This document shows positions 9,165 to 17,499 of a DNA stretch of 64,000 bases, piece by piece. Source of the stretch: JANXQG01 sp963775975 (GTDB lineage: Bacteria; Planctomycetota; Planctomycetia; Pirellulales; Thermoguttaceae); the NCBI GenBank assembly GCA_963775975.1, contig CAVZKX010000005.1:62001-126000 (forward strand), given 5' to 3'. The number at the start of each line of letters is the position of its first letter. Positions within the stretch are counted from its first letter, which is position 1. The notes beneath the pieces were generated by a model that worked only from the letters and a program-made list of their open reading frames with translations, was not told the DNA's origin and did no database searches. Position numbers and translations under genes: made by a program.

Positions 9165-9791
9165 CTACGCTTTGCTATGCTTACGGAAATAGAAATAGTT
9201 CCGTCTTCGCCATTCAAAGCCAAACATCAAGAGGACGCCGGCGCCGAGCAGGGCGAAGGCCGACGGTTCGGGCACGGCCGTGCCATCGCTGATGATCGTG
9301 TAGTTCACGGGCACGGTGGCTCCCGCCAGTACTTGGCTTCCCGGCGAGTTCCCATTCGCAGCGTAAAACGCCCCGTCGTTGCCTTCTACACCGGTTTCAA
9401 GCAGATTGATGGCAGGCAATGGCGAGGGCGCCGGAATGCCCGTGTCGGCAAACGGAACCGGCACCTCGTTCGTCTCGGGAGGATCCGAGAAGAAATAGAG
9501 CAGACCGCCCGCCGAGTTATTATCGAATCGCAGAAGATCGCCGATGACGGGACCGTCGTTGAGAATTACGTCGCCACGGACCACGAAAAACGGCAATTGA
9601 TAGAGGAGGGTCGCCTGGTTGGAAAACAGCGGTTCCACCACGGACGGCGAAAAGGCCAGCGGATTGCCGTTCAAGAAGCCATTGCCGTATTCATCCACCG
9701 TGATGTTGTTTTGTGCCGAAGCGCGGCCGGCAACGAGCAAGAATAGGCCGAACACTGCGAGGGCACCAATTTGTTTATGTTTCGTTTGCAT
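9165..9791 (-). CDS. PEP-CTERM protein
   Basis: 208 residues. Signal peptide ends near ASA (residue 26). The mature protein starts QNNITVDEYGNG and is rich in Asn, Pro and small residues. PEP-CTERM end: AVPEPSAFALLG, hydrophobic helix, then EWRRRNYFYFRKHSKA. First PEP-CTERM gene after the degenerate receiver gene, 63 bases downstream. Predicted role: exported surface or matrix protein; no enzymatic motif seen. Confidence 0.87.
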   Translation of the reverse strand: MQTKHKQIGALAVFGLFLLVAGRASAQNNITVDEYGNGFLNGNPLAFSPSVVEPLFSNQATLLYQLPFFVVRGDVILNDGPVIGDLLRFDNNSAGGLLYFFSDPPETNEVPVPFADTGIPAPSPLPAINLLETGVEGNDGAFYAANGNSPGSQVLAGATVPVNYTIISDGTAVPEPSAFALLGAGVLLMFGFEWRRRNYFYFRKHSKA

Positions 9792-9854
9792 GATTCAAAG
9801 ACCTTTCGAGGTAAGAAGAGTAAGGATGAGCGTTTTCATTGGGGTGTGAAGTTC

Positions 9855-10265
9855 TCAGCGGTAGCACCTCCTATCCGGCTTCCGGCGCGTGCAGAAGTCC
9901 GACAGCACCGCGCCCTCGAGCGGCTTGCAGAAGTAGTGGTGGACTCCCAGGCCCAGCGCCCGCACTTCGTCTTCCACGGCGTAACGGTCGCCGACGATAC
10001 CGACGGTCATTCCCGATGGAAACGGCCGCAGCATCTCGACGAGGTCAAATCCACTCATGCCAGACAGCCGCGCATTGACGAGGCACACGTCAGGCAGATC
10101 GGTCGCCCAGCGACGCAACACGTCGCCAGCGGAAGTCAGAAAGCGAACTTCCAACTGGGCGGCTTCCGATGCCGACTCCAGGCAGTCGTAATCCACCGGT
10201 TGTGAATCGGCGATCCAGATCCTCGTTCGACCGGGCCGGGCCCGTCTCTTCGTGAGAGTAGCCAT
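9855..10265 (-). CDS. Degenerate response-regulator receiver domain protein
   Basis: 136 residues from the ATG at 10265 (a longer frame to 10310 has no SD; AGG lies seven bases before this ATG). One receiver domain fills the protein. The CKP lysine (K114) and the VCLV beta-3 strand are present, but the phosphoacceptor Asp is Asn64 (LVNARL; codon aat), and the first acidic pocket is only AD (A19-D20). So it is a pseudo-receiver that should not be phosphorylated at the usual site. It lies between the sigma-54 activator and four PEP-CTERM genes, under a -24/-12 promoter. A role as a partner or switch for the activator is inference. Confidence 0.8.
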   Translation of the reverse strand: MATLTKRRARPGRTRIWIADSQPVDYDCLESASEAAQLEVRFLTSAGDVLRRWATDLPDVCLVNARLSGMSGFDLVEMLRPFPSGMTVGIVGDRYAVEDEVRALGLGVHHYFCKPLEGAVLSDFCTRRKPDRRCYR

Positions 10266-10303
10266 GATATGCCTATGGGGTGAAAGGTTACATCTCGCCC
10301 TAA

Positions 10304-10320
10304 AGCACATGGCGGGCCAA
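10304..10320 (-). promoter_or_regulatory. Candidate sigma-54 (-24/-12) promoter of the receiver/PEP-CTERM operon
   Basis: On the minus strand: TTGGCCCG, four bases, GTGCT. GG and GC are exactly ten bases apart. Compared with YTGGCACG-N4-TTGCW the only mismatches are A to C at -24 and T to G at -12. Predicted start about 10293, giving a leader near 28 bases before the ATG at 10265. Two matching dyads lie about 135-195 bases upstream, and rpoN is in this window. Confidence 0.55.
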
Positions 10321-10451
10321 TTCGCGCAGCGGCAGAAAGAATAGGTGTCAAGTCTTGTTGAGATAACAAGTTACGAGGTGCTGCATTCGTCTGTCGCCGC
10401 GCCGCAGGCCGAGCAGGCGACCGCGCTCATCCAATGAAATGAACCAACTTC

Positions 10452-10502
10452 TGGCACGTCTTGTACCAGCGGCATGGTGCGGAGATGGTACGTTGCGTAC
10501 CA
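10452..10502. promoter_or_regulatory. Two tandem dyads, candidate enhancer (UAS) for a sigma-54 activator
   Basis: Two 17-base dyads of the same shape: TGGCAC-N5-GTACCA (10452-10468) and TGGTAC-N5-GTACCA (10486-10502). Starts are 34 bases apart, about three helical turns. They lie in the 254-base gap between the activator and receiver genes, upstream of the candidate promoter, as a UAS would. Confidence 0.5.
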
Positions 10503-10519
10503 ACGGGAAGAAGTGCGAA

Positions 10520-11614
10520 CTACGCCGCCCGCTTCGATGAGCGCTGCTGCGGAACACTTGCGTATAGACCGTACTTGCGGATCTTCCGCGCGAGTTGGTG
10601 GCGCTCCATGTCGAGGATCCGCGCGGCCGCGCTCTGGTTCCAACCGGTCAGCACGAGCGTCCGTCGGATGTGCTCGCGCTCTACCTCGTCCATTGTTCGC
10701 CAGTGCCCATCGACGGCCGCCATGCAGCAGTCTCCCAAGTCGTGGCCGACGCACGGTGCATTGGAGGCCAGAGCCATCGGCAAGGTTATGATGTCCGGCG
10801 GATCTGGAAACGCGCACGGAGCTTCGTCGGCAAAGATGTCTTCTACGCAAATTGAGGCCTCGCGGCCGGCGAAGGCGGCCCGTTCCAGCGCGTTTTCTAA
10901 TTGGCGGACGTTTCCGGGCCAATCGCCGGCTCGCAGTCGGCCGAGCGCTACCGCGGTAAGGCGCTTGACAGGAAGCCCATGAGTCACGGCGAGCTTATGG
11001 AGGAAATGCTCGGCGATGGCCTCGATGTCGTCGGGCCTATCGCGGAGCGGCAGCGTTTTGAGCGAGATCACATTGAGTCGATAGTAGAGATCCTCGCGGA
11101 AGCGTCCCTCGCTTACTTCCCGCTCCAGGTCGCGATTGGTCGCGGCGATCACACGGACATTGACGGGCAGTTCCTCGTGACTGCCCAGCGGAGTTACCAT
11201 GCGCTGCTGAAGCACGCGAAGGAGTTTGGTTTGCATGTCCGAAGGCAACTCGCCGATCTCATCCAGGAAAATCGTGCCCCCCTCCGCTGCGCGAAAACAG
11301 CCGAGGGCCACGTGACCCGCCCCCGTAAACGCGCCCTTCAGGTGTCCGAAAAGGTGGCTGGCAAAAAGCGGCCCTGCCGCGCCGGCGCAATCGACGGGAA
11401 TAAATGCCTTACCGCTGCGTCCACTGCACGCGTGGATTGCTCGGGCGATGACGTCTTTGCCAGTGCCGGTCGGGCCAGTTATCAAGACATTTGACGGGCA
11501 AGCGGCTATTTCCACGATTTGGTCGCGAAGCTGCCGCGCCCACTTGGAAACCCCGATGAGGCCGATGAGCTCAAGATTGTTCGTCAGGGGGTCTCCGCGC
11601 GAATCGGATTCCAT
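10520..11614 (-). CDS. Sigma-54-dependent transcriptional activator, AAA+ and Fis-type HTH, no sensor domain
   Basis: 364 residues. Walker A GPTGTGKD (47-54), the sigma-54 contact loop GAFTGA (94-99), Walker B GTIFLDE (113-119), then the RxxFRxDLYYRLN arginine-finger region and a C-terminal Fis-type HTH (about 318-350). Only about 20 residues precede the AAA+ domain, so there is no receiver, PAS or GAF sensor. Such activators need either a separate control protein or constant activity; the adjacent pseudo-receiver is a candidate partner. It has a sigma-70 promoter candidate upstream and two dyads downstream. By analogy with PEP-CTERM regulators of the PrsR type (those carry sensors), it probably controls the adjacent genes. 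Confidence 0.92.
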   Translation of the reverse strand: MESDSRGDPLTNNLELIGLIGVSKWARQLRDQIVEIAACPSNVLITGPTGTGKDVIARAIHACSGRSGKAFIPVDCAGAAGPLFASHLFGHLKGAFTGAGHVALGCFRAAEGGTIFLDEIGELPSDMQTKLLRVLQQRMVTPLGSHEELPVNVRVIAATNRDLEREVSEGRFREDLYYRLNVISLKTLPLRDRPDDIEAIAEHFLHKLAVTHGLPVKRLTAVALGRLRAGDWPGNVRQLENALERAAFAGREASICVEDIFADEAPCAFPDPPDIITLPMALASNAPCVGHDLGDCCMAAVDGHWRTMDEVEREHIRRTLVLTGWNQSAAARILDMERHQLARKIRKYGLYASVPQQRSSKRAA

Positions 11615-11710
11615 CGTTTTGCCCTACTAGATGAGACTGCCGAAACGTTTCTAATCGCAAACGGCCCCGACTCGCTGCCTCGAATTATAGCAGGCCGGAT
11701 TGTTAGGCTC

Positions 11711-11739
11711 ATGTTAGACATTTGTTACGTTTTTGTCAA
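11711..11739 (-). promoter_or_regulatory. Candidate sigma-70 promoter of the sigma-54 activator gene
   Basis: Minus strand: TTGACA, a 17-base spacer, then TAACAT (4/6). About 97 bases upstream of the activator ATG. No other gene lies between. Confidence 0.45.
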
Positions 11740-11884
11740 CAAATTGGTTGAGAATTGGGAGTTTTTTTATCAATAGACAGCGCTAGGGCTTTTTTTAACA
11801 AGCCTAAGGTGGTAGCCCTGTTCCGGTGGAAACTTGGTTGACCCGCCGTAGCAGCCTACCAAGCGCTCACCGAGTTCGCGAACT

Positions 11885-14199
11885 TTACTCGCCTTTCGCC
11901 ATTTTGACCGCCCAGCGCCACAAGACCGGGTTCGTGGCAGGCACGCTCACACGGACGCGTACCAAACCTTCTTCGTTCTTGATTTCCGGTTTGAGAGAGT
12001 CGATGTCGGAATCGACACTTGCTGCTTTCCATCGTTTGCCGCCGGTCGCGATTCGCAATTCATATAGATCGCCGGGCACGAGCTGGCTCAAGCCGCTAAG
12101 TGTTTGCGTGGTCGCGTCCCACTTCTCGTCACTTACGTCGATCATTCCCTGCGTCACGTGCCGCGACGTGCTGATTAACTGCGGATGATCGGCCGTCGGC
12201 CGCACGGCCAGGATGAGGCACGATGATTTTGGCAGCGTCGCCTTGAGTCGATCCGTCATCGGCGGCAAAAGCCGATTGCCCCAGAAATCGTAGGCCACAT
12301 AGCTTTTCGCCTTCGGCACGTCGATGCCGTCTAGCGAACAGTCGGCGTTCCATTCTTTCTTGTCGTCCCAGTTGAAAAGAGCGACCACATCCCGCCGCAC
12401 GGCGCGACGAGTGTCAGTTACGTGCCAGATCCGCGGAATCTCCTCCTCCAAGAGATCGACCGGCCGCACATGTTGCCCATGCGCCGGCATGACCCGCTTG
12501 AGCAAGTCGATCCGGTCGGGTGTAAGCTTCGAGAAGTCATCGCTGACGACGAATAACTGCCCAGTGATGTTCACCCATGAGGCGTTCGCACGGGCCTGAT
12601 CGAGCGTGAGTGAGTTGCGGACGTAAACCGCGTCGGGGTCGTTGTACCAGATGCGGCCATTGAGGTGGTAATGCCGCGAGGCGATCTGCGGCCCTCGGAG
12701 CACGCCCTTCCAGCTTTTGCCATTATTGTCGGGCCCGACGCGCATGGCATCGACCAGCCCCATTGCCCCGCCATAGCTTCGCATGTTCTGCGGGCGCAAC
12801 AGCCCAGCAGGAAGACATCCGGCCCCGCCGCCTCGCGGACGAGTTTCAACCCACTGCGAAAGGCTTCGATATTGGTCTTGGTCGGATCGTGAAACACTGC
12901 GTCGCCCATGTGATCGTCCTTGTAGGCGAGATTCACATATTGCGGCGTGACAGCCGCGCCGGTCGAGAGGCCGTCCATTTTGAGATAGCGGTAGCCCCAG
13001 TCATGCGTGATCTGGTGGACGTAATCGTGAAGATACTTGCGAGCGTCGGGGTTGGTCATATCCATGCAGGTGCCGCCCCAAGCAGTGTCGTAGGGCGAAC
13101 CATCTGCCCGTTTGGCGAACCAATCCTGGTGGTCCCTGAACCACGGGTCGTTATAGGTGCCGGCGAAGGGCATGAACCAGACGCCCGGCGTGAGGCCGTG
13201 GGACCTGATCATCTCGGCCGTCTGCTTCATGCCCGAAGGATAGGGCCCGTTCGCGCGAATGCGCGTAAAATTCTTCCTCGGGCCATTGATTTTGACGCCG
13301 TCCTGCCAACCGTCGTCAATCTGTATGAAATCGAAGCCGTAGGGCTTGAGTTCCTTGGCGGCGAACTCGGTCTGCTTGACCATCGCCTGCTCGTTGGACG
13401 CGCCGGCGTGATACCAAGTGCAGTAGCCGGAGGGTTGAGGGGAAAGTTTGACTTTGTTTTGCCTTGCGACATCATTGGCCCAAGCTTCGAGGCCATCACG
13501 AACGTCGTCGAAGTAGCCGATGACAAAAGATTCCAACACGACATCCGTGTCCGGGCCGTCCGGCACCCGCGGCGCGATCGTCCGTTGGCCGAGATCAACT
13601 TGCGCGTCCAATTCGAGCTGGCCGTCCTTATCTTCCGCAAACAGGACGCCGCTGCCCCGATCTGTCGTGACGAATCCGGCAACGATACCACTACGGCGAT
13701 GCGGTTCAGCCACCGTCAGCCACATGTAGCTGCCGACCCGTTTGCCCGGACGCGAGAGCCCGCCCGTTCCGAGTATCTTGATTGCGTCGGGCGAGCTTGT
13801 AAGCGGGAACATTCCTCGGAAAACCGGTGCCTTATTCACAGTCATCGGCGCTTTCGTCCGGTTGCCGATGCCGACTCCGACGAGTGCAAAAGGAGAGTCG
13901 GGAATTAGACCGACCGCGTTTCCAAATTCCGGAGAGCGTATGTTGATTTGACCGCCATGTGACCCCCTGCCCCCGTAGCTGGTAACGGCGTCCTTGTCCC
14001 TTAATCGTCCCGTGCCGATCCGCACGTTCGTCAGTATTGGCTTCCCCTTGGCGAAGATTGTTATTTCCCCTGTCTTCCGGTCCGCGCGGACTTCCAGATA
14101 CTTGTTGCTGATGACGACCGGGCCTTCCTCAGCCAACAGAATCCCCGCGGAGAACATCGACGCCAAACTCGCCAACAGCAGAACCAATCGAGACTTCAT
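11885..14199 (-). CDS. Alpha-galactosidase-like glycoside hydrolase (clan GH-D, GH27/GH36 type), frameshifted
   Basis: One gene of about 770 codons. The 5' part (14199 down to about 12795) has a signal peptide (to about ILLA), an N-terminal beta-sandwich, and the (beta/alpha)8 barrel with FIQIDDGWQ and the YLKMDG strand with the expected catalytic nucleophile Asp. The 3' part (from 12792) reads in another frame and carries the acid/base segment MRVGPD and a C-terminal beta domain. The junction is the C run at + strand 12792-12794: one missing base restores continuity (LLGCCA joined to PQNMRS). The motifs are intact on both sides, so an assembly error is likely. Probably secreted, cutting alpha-galactosides or related sugars; the substrate is uncertain. 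Confidence 0.75.
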
Positions 14200-14212
14200 C
14201 GACCGTCTCCTT

Positions 14213-14292
14213 CGACAGAAAAATCAAGGGACAGAAAAATGGCGGGTACTCATGCGTCCCGCCTATTCCTCTGTCCCTCTATTTTTCTGTCG
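14213..14292. repeat. 80-base imperfect palindrome (GACAGAAAAAT arms)
   Basis: Two arms of about 35 bases, each CGACAGAAAAAT, a two-base difference, AGGGACAGA, AAT and GGCGGG, in inverted order around a loop of about 10 bases. It sits between the alpha-galactosidase and DUF1207 genes and can fold into a long hairpin. Likely a dispersed REP-like element. Confidence 0.7.
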
Positions 14293-14321
14293 AAATCGGC
14301 GGTGTCAATCGGGGCGCGCGG

Positions 14322-15422
14322 TCAGAAATCGTACCACACGCCCGCGGCGACAAAGCTCTGGTACTGATTATAGAACTGCCGCTGGAAGCTGTAGCCGTCG
14401 AAGTATTCCAGGCCGGTTCGAAGCGTGTGGCCGGTGCAGCCGCGCCATTGCCAGCCCGCCTCGACCGTGAAATTGCCGGAGTAGTCCAAGTCCTCGAAGA
14501 TCTTCGAGTTGATCGCCGCGAACGGCGCGCCCCAAATGCCGTTGGGCTGGGCGGGACTGTAGTCGATGCCAAATTGGAATTCCCACGGTTGCGAGCCGCC
14601 GCTCTCGGTGAAGGCCCAATTCGCCTCGCTGTAGAACCGCAGATCGGGAATCGGACGGTAGGCTACGCCGAACACCATTTGCTCGCGCTTGTAGTTGATC
14701 CGCTCGACACCGGGGTTCGCCTCGATATAGAGATCGCCAAGATGCGAACTAAGATGATAATAGCCAAACTTGAATTCCCAGGGCCCTTCGCGGCGGGTGA
14801 GCGGAAACCCTACGCGGAAATCGCTCGACACCAGGTTGCGGCCGCTGTCCAATCTTACCAAGGCCACGCCCTCGGCGTCGAACTGCCACCCTTCAGGCCA
14901 TGCAGGGTCTTGTGTGCCGTAGCGGAGAATGCCCACGTGCGCTCCGAGATTCGAGTCCCAAGTCCAGCCAATCTGTTTGCTATTGCCCAAAGAAGTACTT
15001 AGCCGCGCCTCTTCATTGCTCGCCAGATAGTCCTTGTACATCAATCCGTCGGGCAGGACTTGCCAGGTCCAAGGAACGATCCACGCGGACTGTTGAGGCA
15101 TTTGGGAGGGCGGTGCATCGAAGCCGCCAGGCGACGCTCCAATGGAAGGCGGCGCAATCGAAGGCACCGGCTCGGCCGTTGTCAAAGGTTGCGCCGGCCC
15201 GAGCGCGGGACCGGGCTGAGGAGCCAAATACTGCGTTTGCAGGAAGTCGGAAGGCGCGTGAGGGCCCGCCGCGTCCGCCGGCATGGCGGACGTGTCGCGT
15301 CGCTGCAAATCGGTGATAGGCATCGCGGCCGGTTGCGCACGAACGAGCGAGGCCCCTACAAGCCACGATGTCCCGGCCAGCAGCGCAATCGCGATGACTC
15401 TCGGCTTGTGCCAAGCGATCAT
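14322..15422 (-). CDS. DUF1207 domain protein, predicted exported
   Basis: 366 residues from the ATG at 15422, chosen because AAAGGA sits five bases upstream (a longer frame to 15476 has no SD). Signal peptide to about residue 30, then a Pro/Ala/Gln-rich linker (about 30-110), then the DUF1207 domain: PDGLMYKDYLAS, SNLGAHVG, and repeated aromatic strands such as FKFGYYHLSSHLGD and LRFYSEANWAF, ending with Phe. The alternating strands and terminal aromatic residue suggest an outer-membrane beta-barrel. The family is found in planctomycetes; its cargo is unknown. Confidence 0.8.
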   Translation of the reverse strand: MIAWHKPRVIAIALLAGTSWLVGASLVRAQPAAMPITDLQRRDTSAMPADAAGPHAPSDFLQTQYLAPQPGPALGPAQPLTTAEPVPSIAPPSIGASPGGFDAPPSQMPQQSAWIVPWTWQVLPDGLMYKDYLASNEEARLSTSLGNSKQIGWTWDSNLGAHVGILRYGTQDPAWPEGWQFDAEGVALVRLDSGRNLVSSDFRVGFPLTRREGPWEFKFGYYHLSSHLGDLYIEANPGVERINYKREQMVFGVAYRPIPDLRFYSEANWAFTESGGSQPWEFQFGIDYSPAQPNGIWGAPFAAINSKIFEDLDYSGNFTVEAGWQWRGCTGHTLRTGLEYFDGYSFQRQFYNQYQSFVAAGVWYDF

Positions 15423-15597
15423 TATGTCCTTTGACCTAGAGTTGCGGCGGGAGTTTACACACAGGCGGCATTGCAAACAAGCCCGATAGGGATTTCATCG
15501 CTGCGGGGACGGTCGCGCTTGTCTGCAAACCCTTATGGTGTAATATCTTATGCGGATCGGTTTTGGTGCGATCGAGCCCTAGGATAGGAGCTTTCCG

Positions 15598-15906
15598 ATG
15601 GTATTGCTTGAATTCAGCATGTTTCCCCTGGACAAAGGGGAAAGCGTTAGCCAATACGTGGCGCGCAGCGTCGATATAATCGATTGCAGCGGCTTGGCCT
15701 ATCAAACGCACGCGATGGGCACGGTCCTCGAAGGGGAATTCGATCAAGTGATGGACGTCGTTCGCCGCTGCTACGAGGCGATGGCCGCCGATTGCAACCG
15801 CGTCGAGTGCTCCATTAAGATCGATGCCCGTAAGGGCGCGCCGGGGCGGCTGCAATCCAAAGTCGTAAGTGTTGAGGCAAAACTGGGCCGCGAAATCCGG
15901 AAGTGA
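15598..15906 (+). CDS. MTH1187 family thiamine-binding protein
   Basis: 102 residues with a TAGGAG site before the ATG. Matches the small ferredoxin-like UPF0045/MTH1187 family: SMFPLDKGESVSQYVARSVD at the start, then QTHAMGTVLEGEFDQVM and CYEAM. Members bind thiamine or related molecules as dimers or tetramers in the cytoplasm. It lies ahead of glcDEF but is separated by a palindrome and about 190 bases, so co-transcription is uncertain. Confidence 0.85.
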   Translation: MVLLEFSMFPLDKGESVSQYVARSVDIIDCSGLAYQTHAMGTVLEGEFDQVMDVVRRCYEAMAADCNRVECSIKIDARKGAPGRLQSKVVSVEAKLGREIRK

Positions 15907-15960
15907 GTTGGCCGTGCGCGGTCCATAAAGCTTTATATGTCAACACGTTGCATCGACAGT

Positions 15961-16023
15961 CAACATTGTGCGCCAGCGAAGGAGAATACCGGCAATACCT
16001 TCGCTTGCGCATCAGGCTTATGT
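15961..16023. repeat. Dispersed palindrome, copy 1 (GCGCCAGCGAAGG family)
   Basis: GCGCCAGCGAAGG at 15970-15982 pairs with CCTTCGCTTGCGC ending at 16010, followed by a half arm ATCAGGCTTA. The same unit recurs at 20214, 24215 and 48714. It sits in the promoter region of glcD. Confidence 0.6.
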
Positions 16024-16095
16024 TGCGCAAGTCGACATTGCAGTTCTCCTGCGCAGCACCGCGAAATGTTTTGCCGCGGATGGTATACTTGCAGC

Positions 16096-17499
16096 ATGGC
16101 TAATAGCGAACTAATCCGCAGGCTCCGCTCGGCTCTGGGCATAGAGAACGTTCTCTCCGCGCCGTCGGAGTTAGCCGTCTATGATTGTGACGCTTATACC
16201 GTCGAACGACGTGCGCCAGCCGCGGTCGTCTTTCCGCGATCGACGCAGCAGGTGTCCGAAGTCGTCCGCATCTGTGCCGACTACGGCGCTCCGATCGTTG
16301 CCCGTGGCGCGGGCACCGGGCTGGCCGGAGGATGCAGCCCGTTGGCGGGCGGCGTTGTCCTCCTGCTGACGCGAATGAATCGGATCCTGGAGATCCGCCT
16401 TCGCGACGCTTTGGCGCTCGTCGAGCCGGGCGTGGTCAACCTTCAACTCACGCAAGCCCTGGCGGGGACCGGTTATCATTATGCGCCGGACCCGTCGAGC
16501 CAAGGCACGTCGACAATCGGCGGCAACGTGGCCACCAACGCCGGCGGTCCGCACACTCTCAAACTTGGCGTGACGACTAATCATATCGCCGGGCTTGAAT
16601 TCGTGCTCCCCGACGGCGCGATCGTCGAGGTTGGCCCGGTGCATGACCCGGCGGCGTTGGACCTCGCGCGTGTTGTCTGCGGCAGCGAGGGCACGCTGGC
16701 GATCGTTACCAAGATTTGGGCCCGGCTGACTCGACTGCCGCAGTCGTGCCGCACCGTCCGCGCATCGTTCGGCTCGATCGAGGACGCCTCGCAAGTCGTG
16801 AGCCGAGTTATTGCCGCCGGCATCTTGCCGGCCGCGCTGGAGATCATGGATCGCGGGATCCTCGATGCCGTGGAAGACGCCTTCGCGCTGGGTGTATCGC
16901 GCGAGGCAGCGGCGGTTCTCGTGATCGAGCTTGACGGCGCAGAAGCGGGGCTCGATGCGCTGCTTGAACAAGTCGTCGCCATCTGCCATGAACGGAATGC
17001 TATGGAAATCCTGCAAGCCAAGACCGCGGCGGATCGCGACATGCTATGGAAGTGCCGCAAGATGGCCGTCGGCGCGGTCGGCCGGCTTGCGCCATGCTAC
17101 GTGCTTCAGGACGGCGTCGTGCCGAGGACGCTTCTGCCGCGAGTTTTTCGTCGCGTCGGCGAAATCGCCGCGGAGTACAACGTGCGAATCGTCAGCCTGG
17201 CCCATGCCGGCGATGGCAACATCCATCCGATCCTGTTATTCGATCCCCGCGATCGCGACCTCGCTCGGCGAGTGGAGGCTGCCAGCCACGCCGTGCTGGA
17301 GGAATGTATTGCCTGTGGGGGCAGCATCTCGGCCGAACATGGCATCGGCATCGAGAAGCTCGCGCTCATGGAAAAACTGTTTCGCCCGGCCGATCTGAGG
17401 GCGATGCACCACGTCCGCCAGGCATTCGATCCGGCAGGGCTGATGAATCCGGGCAAAAAGCTGCCGCCGATACCGGCGACGGCGGGAGGACCCGCATGA
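16096..17499 (+). CDS. glcD: Glycolate oxidase FAD subunit GlcD
   Basis: 467 residues from the ATG at 16096 (the open frame reaches 15937, but that N-terminus is cysteine-rich and runs through the repeat). FAD_binding_4 domain: GAGTGLAGGCSPL flavin motif, DPSSQGTSTIGGN, then the VCGSEGTLAIVTK segment. The C-terminal lid carries HAGDGNIHP and SAEHGIGIEK. GlcD oxidises glycolate to glyoxylate in the membrane-associated GlcDEF complex, passing electrons on to quinone or a similar carrier. It overlaps glcE by four bases (ATGA), so translation is coupled. Confidence 0.92.
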   Translation: MANSELIRRLRSALGIENVLSAPSELAVYDCDAYTVERRAPAAVVFPRSTQQVSEVVRICADYGAPIVARGAGTGLAGGCSPLAGGVVLLLTRMNRILEIRLRDALALVEPGVVNLQLTQALAGTGYHYAPDPSSQGTSTIGGNVATNAGGPHTLKLGVTTNHIAGLEFVLPDGAIVEVGPVHDPAALDLARVVCGSEGTLAIVTKIWARLTRLPQSCRTVRASFGSIEDASQVVSRVIAAGILPAALEIMDRGILDAVEDAFALGVSREAAAVLVIELDGAEAGLDALLEQVVAICHERNAMEILQAKTAADRDMLWKCRKMAVGAVGRLAPCYVLQDGVVPRTLLPRVFRRVGEIAAEYNVRIVSLAHAGDGNIHPILLFDPRDRDLARRVEAASHAVLEECIACGGSISAEHGIGIEKLALMEKLFRPADLRAMHHVRQAFDPAGLMNPGKKLPPIPATAGGPA

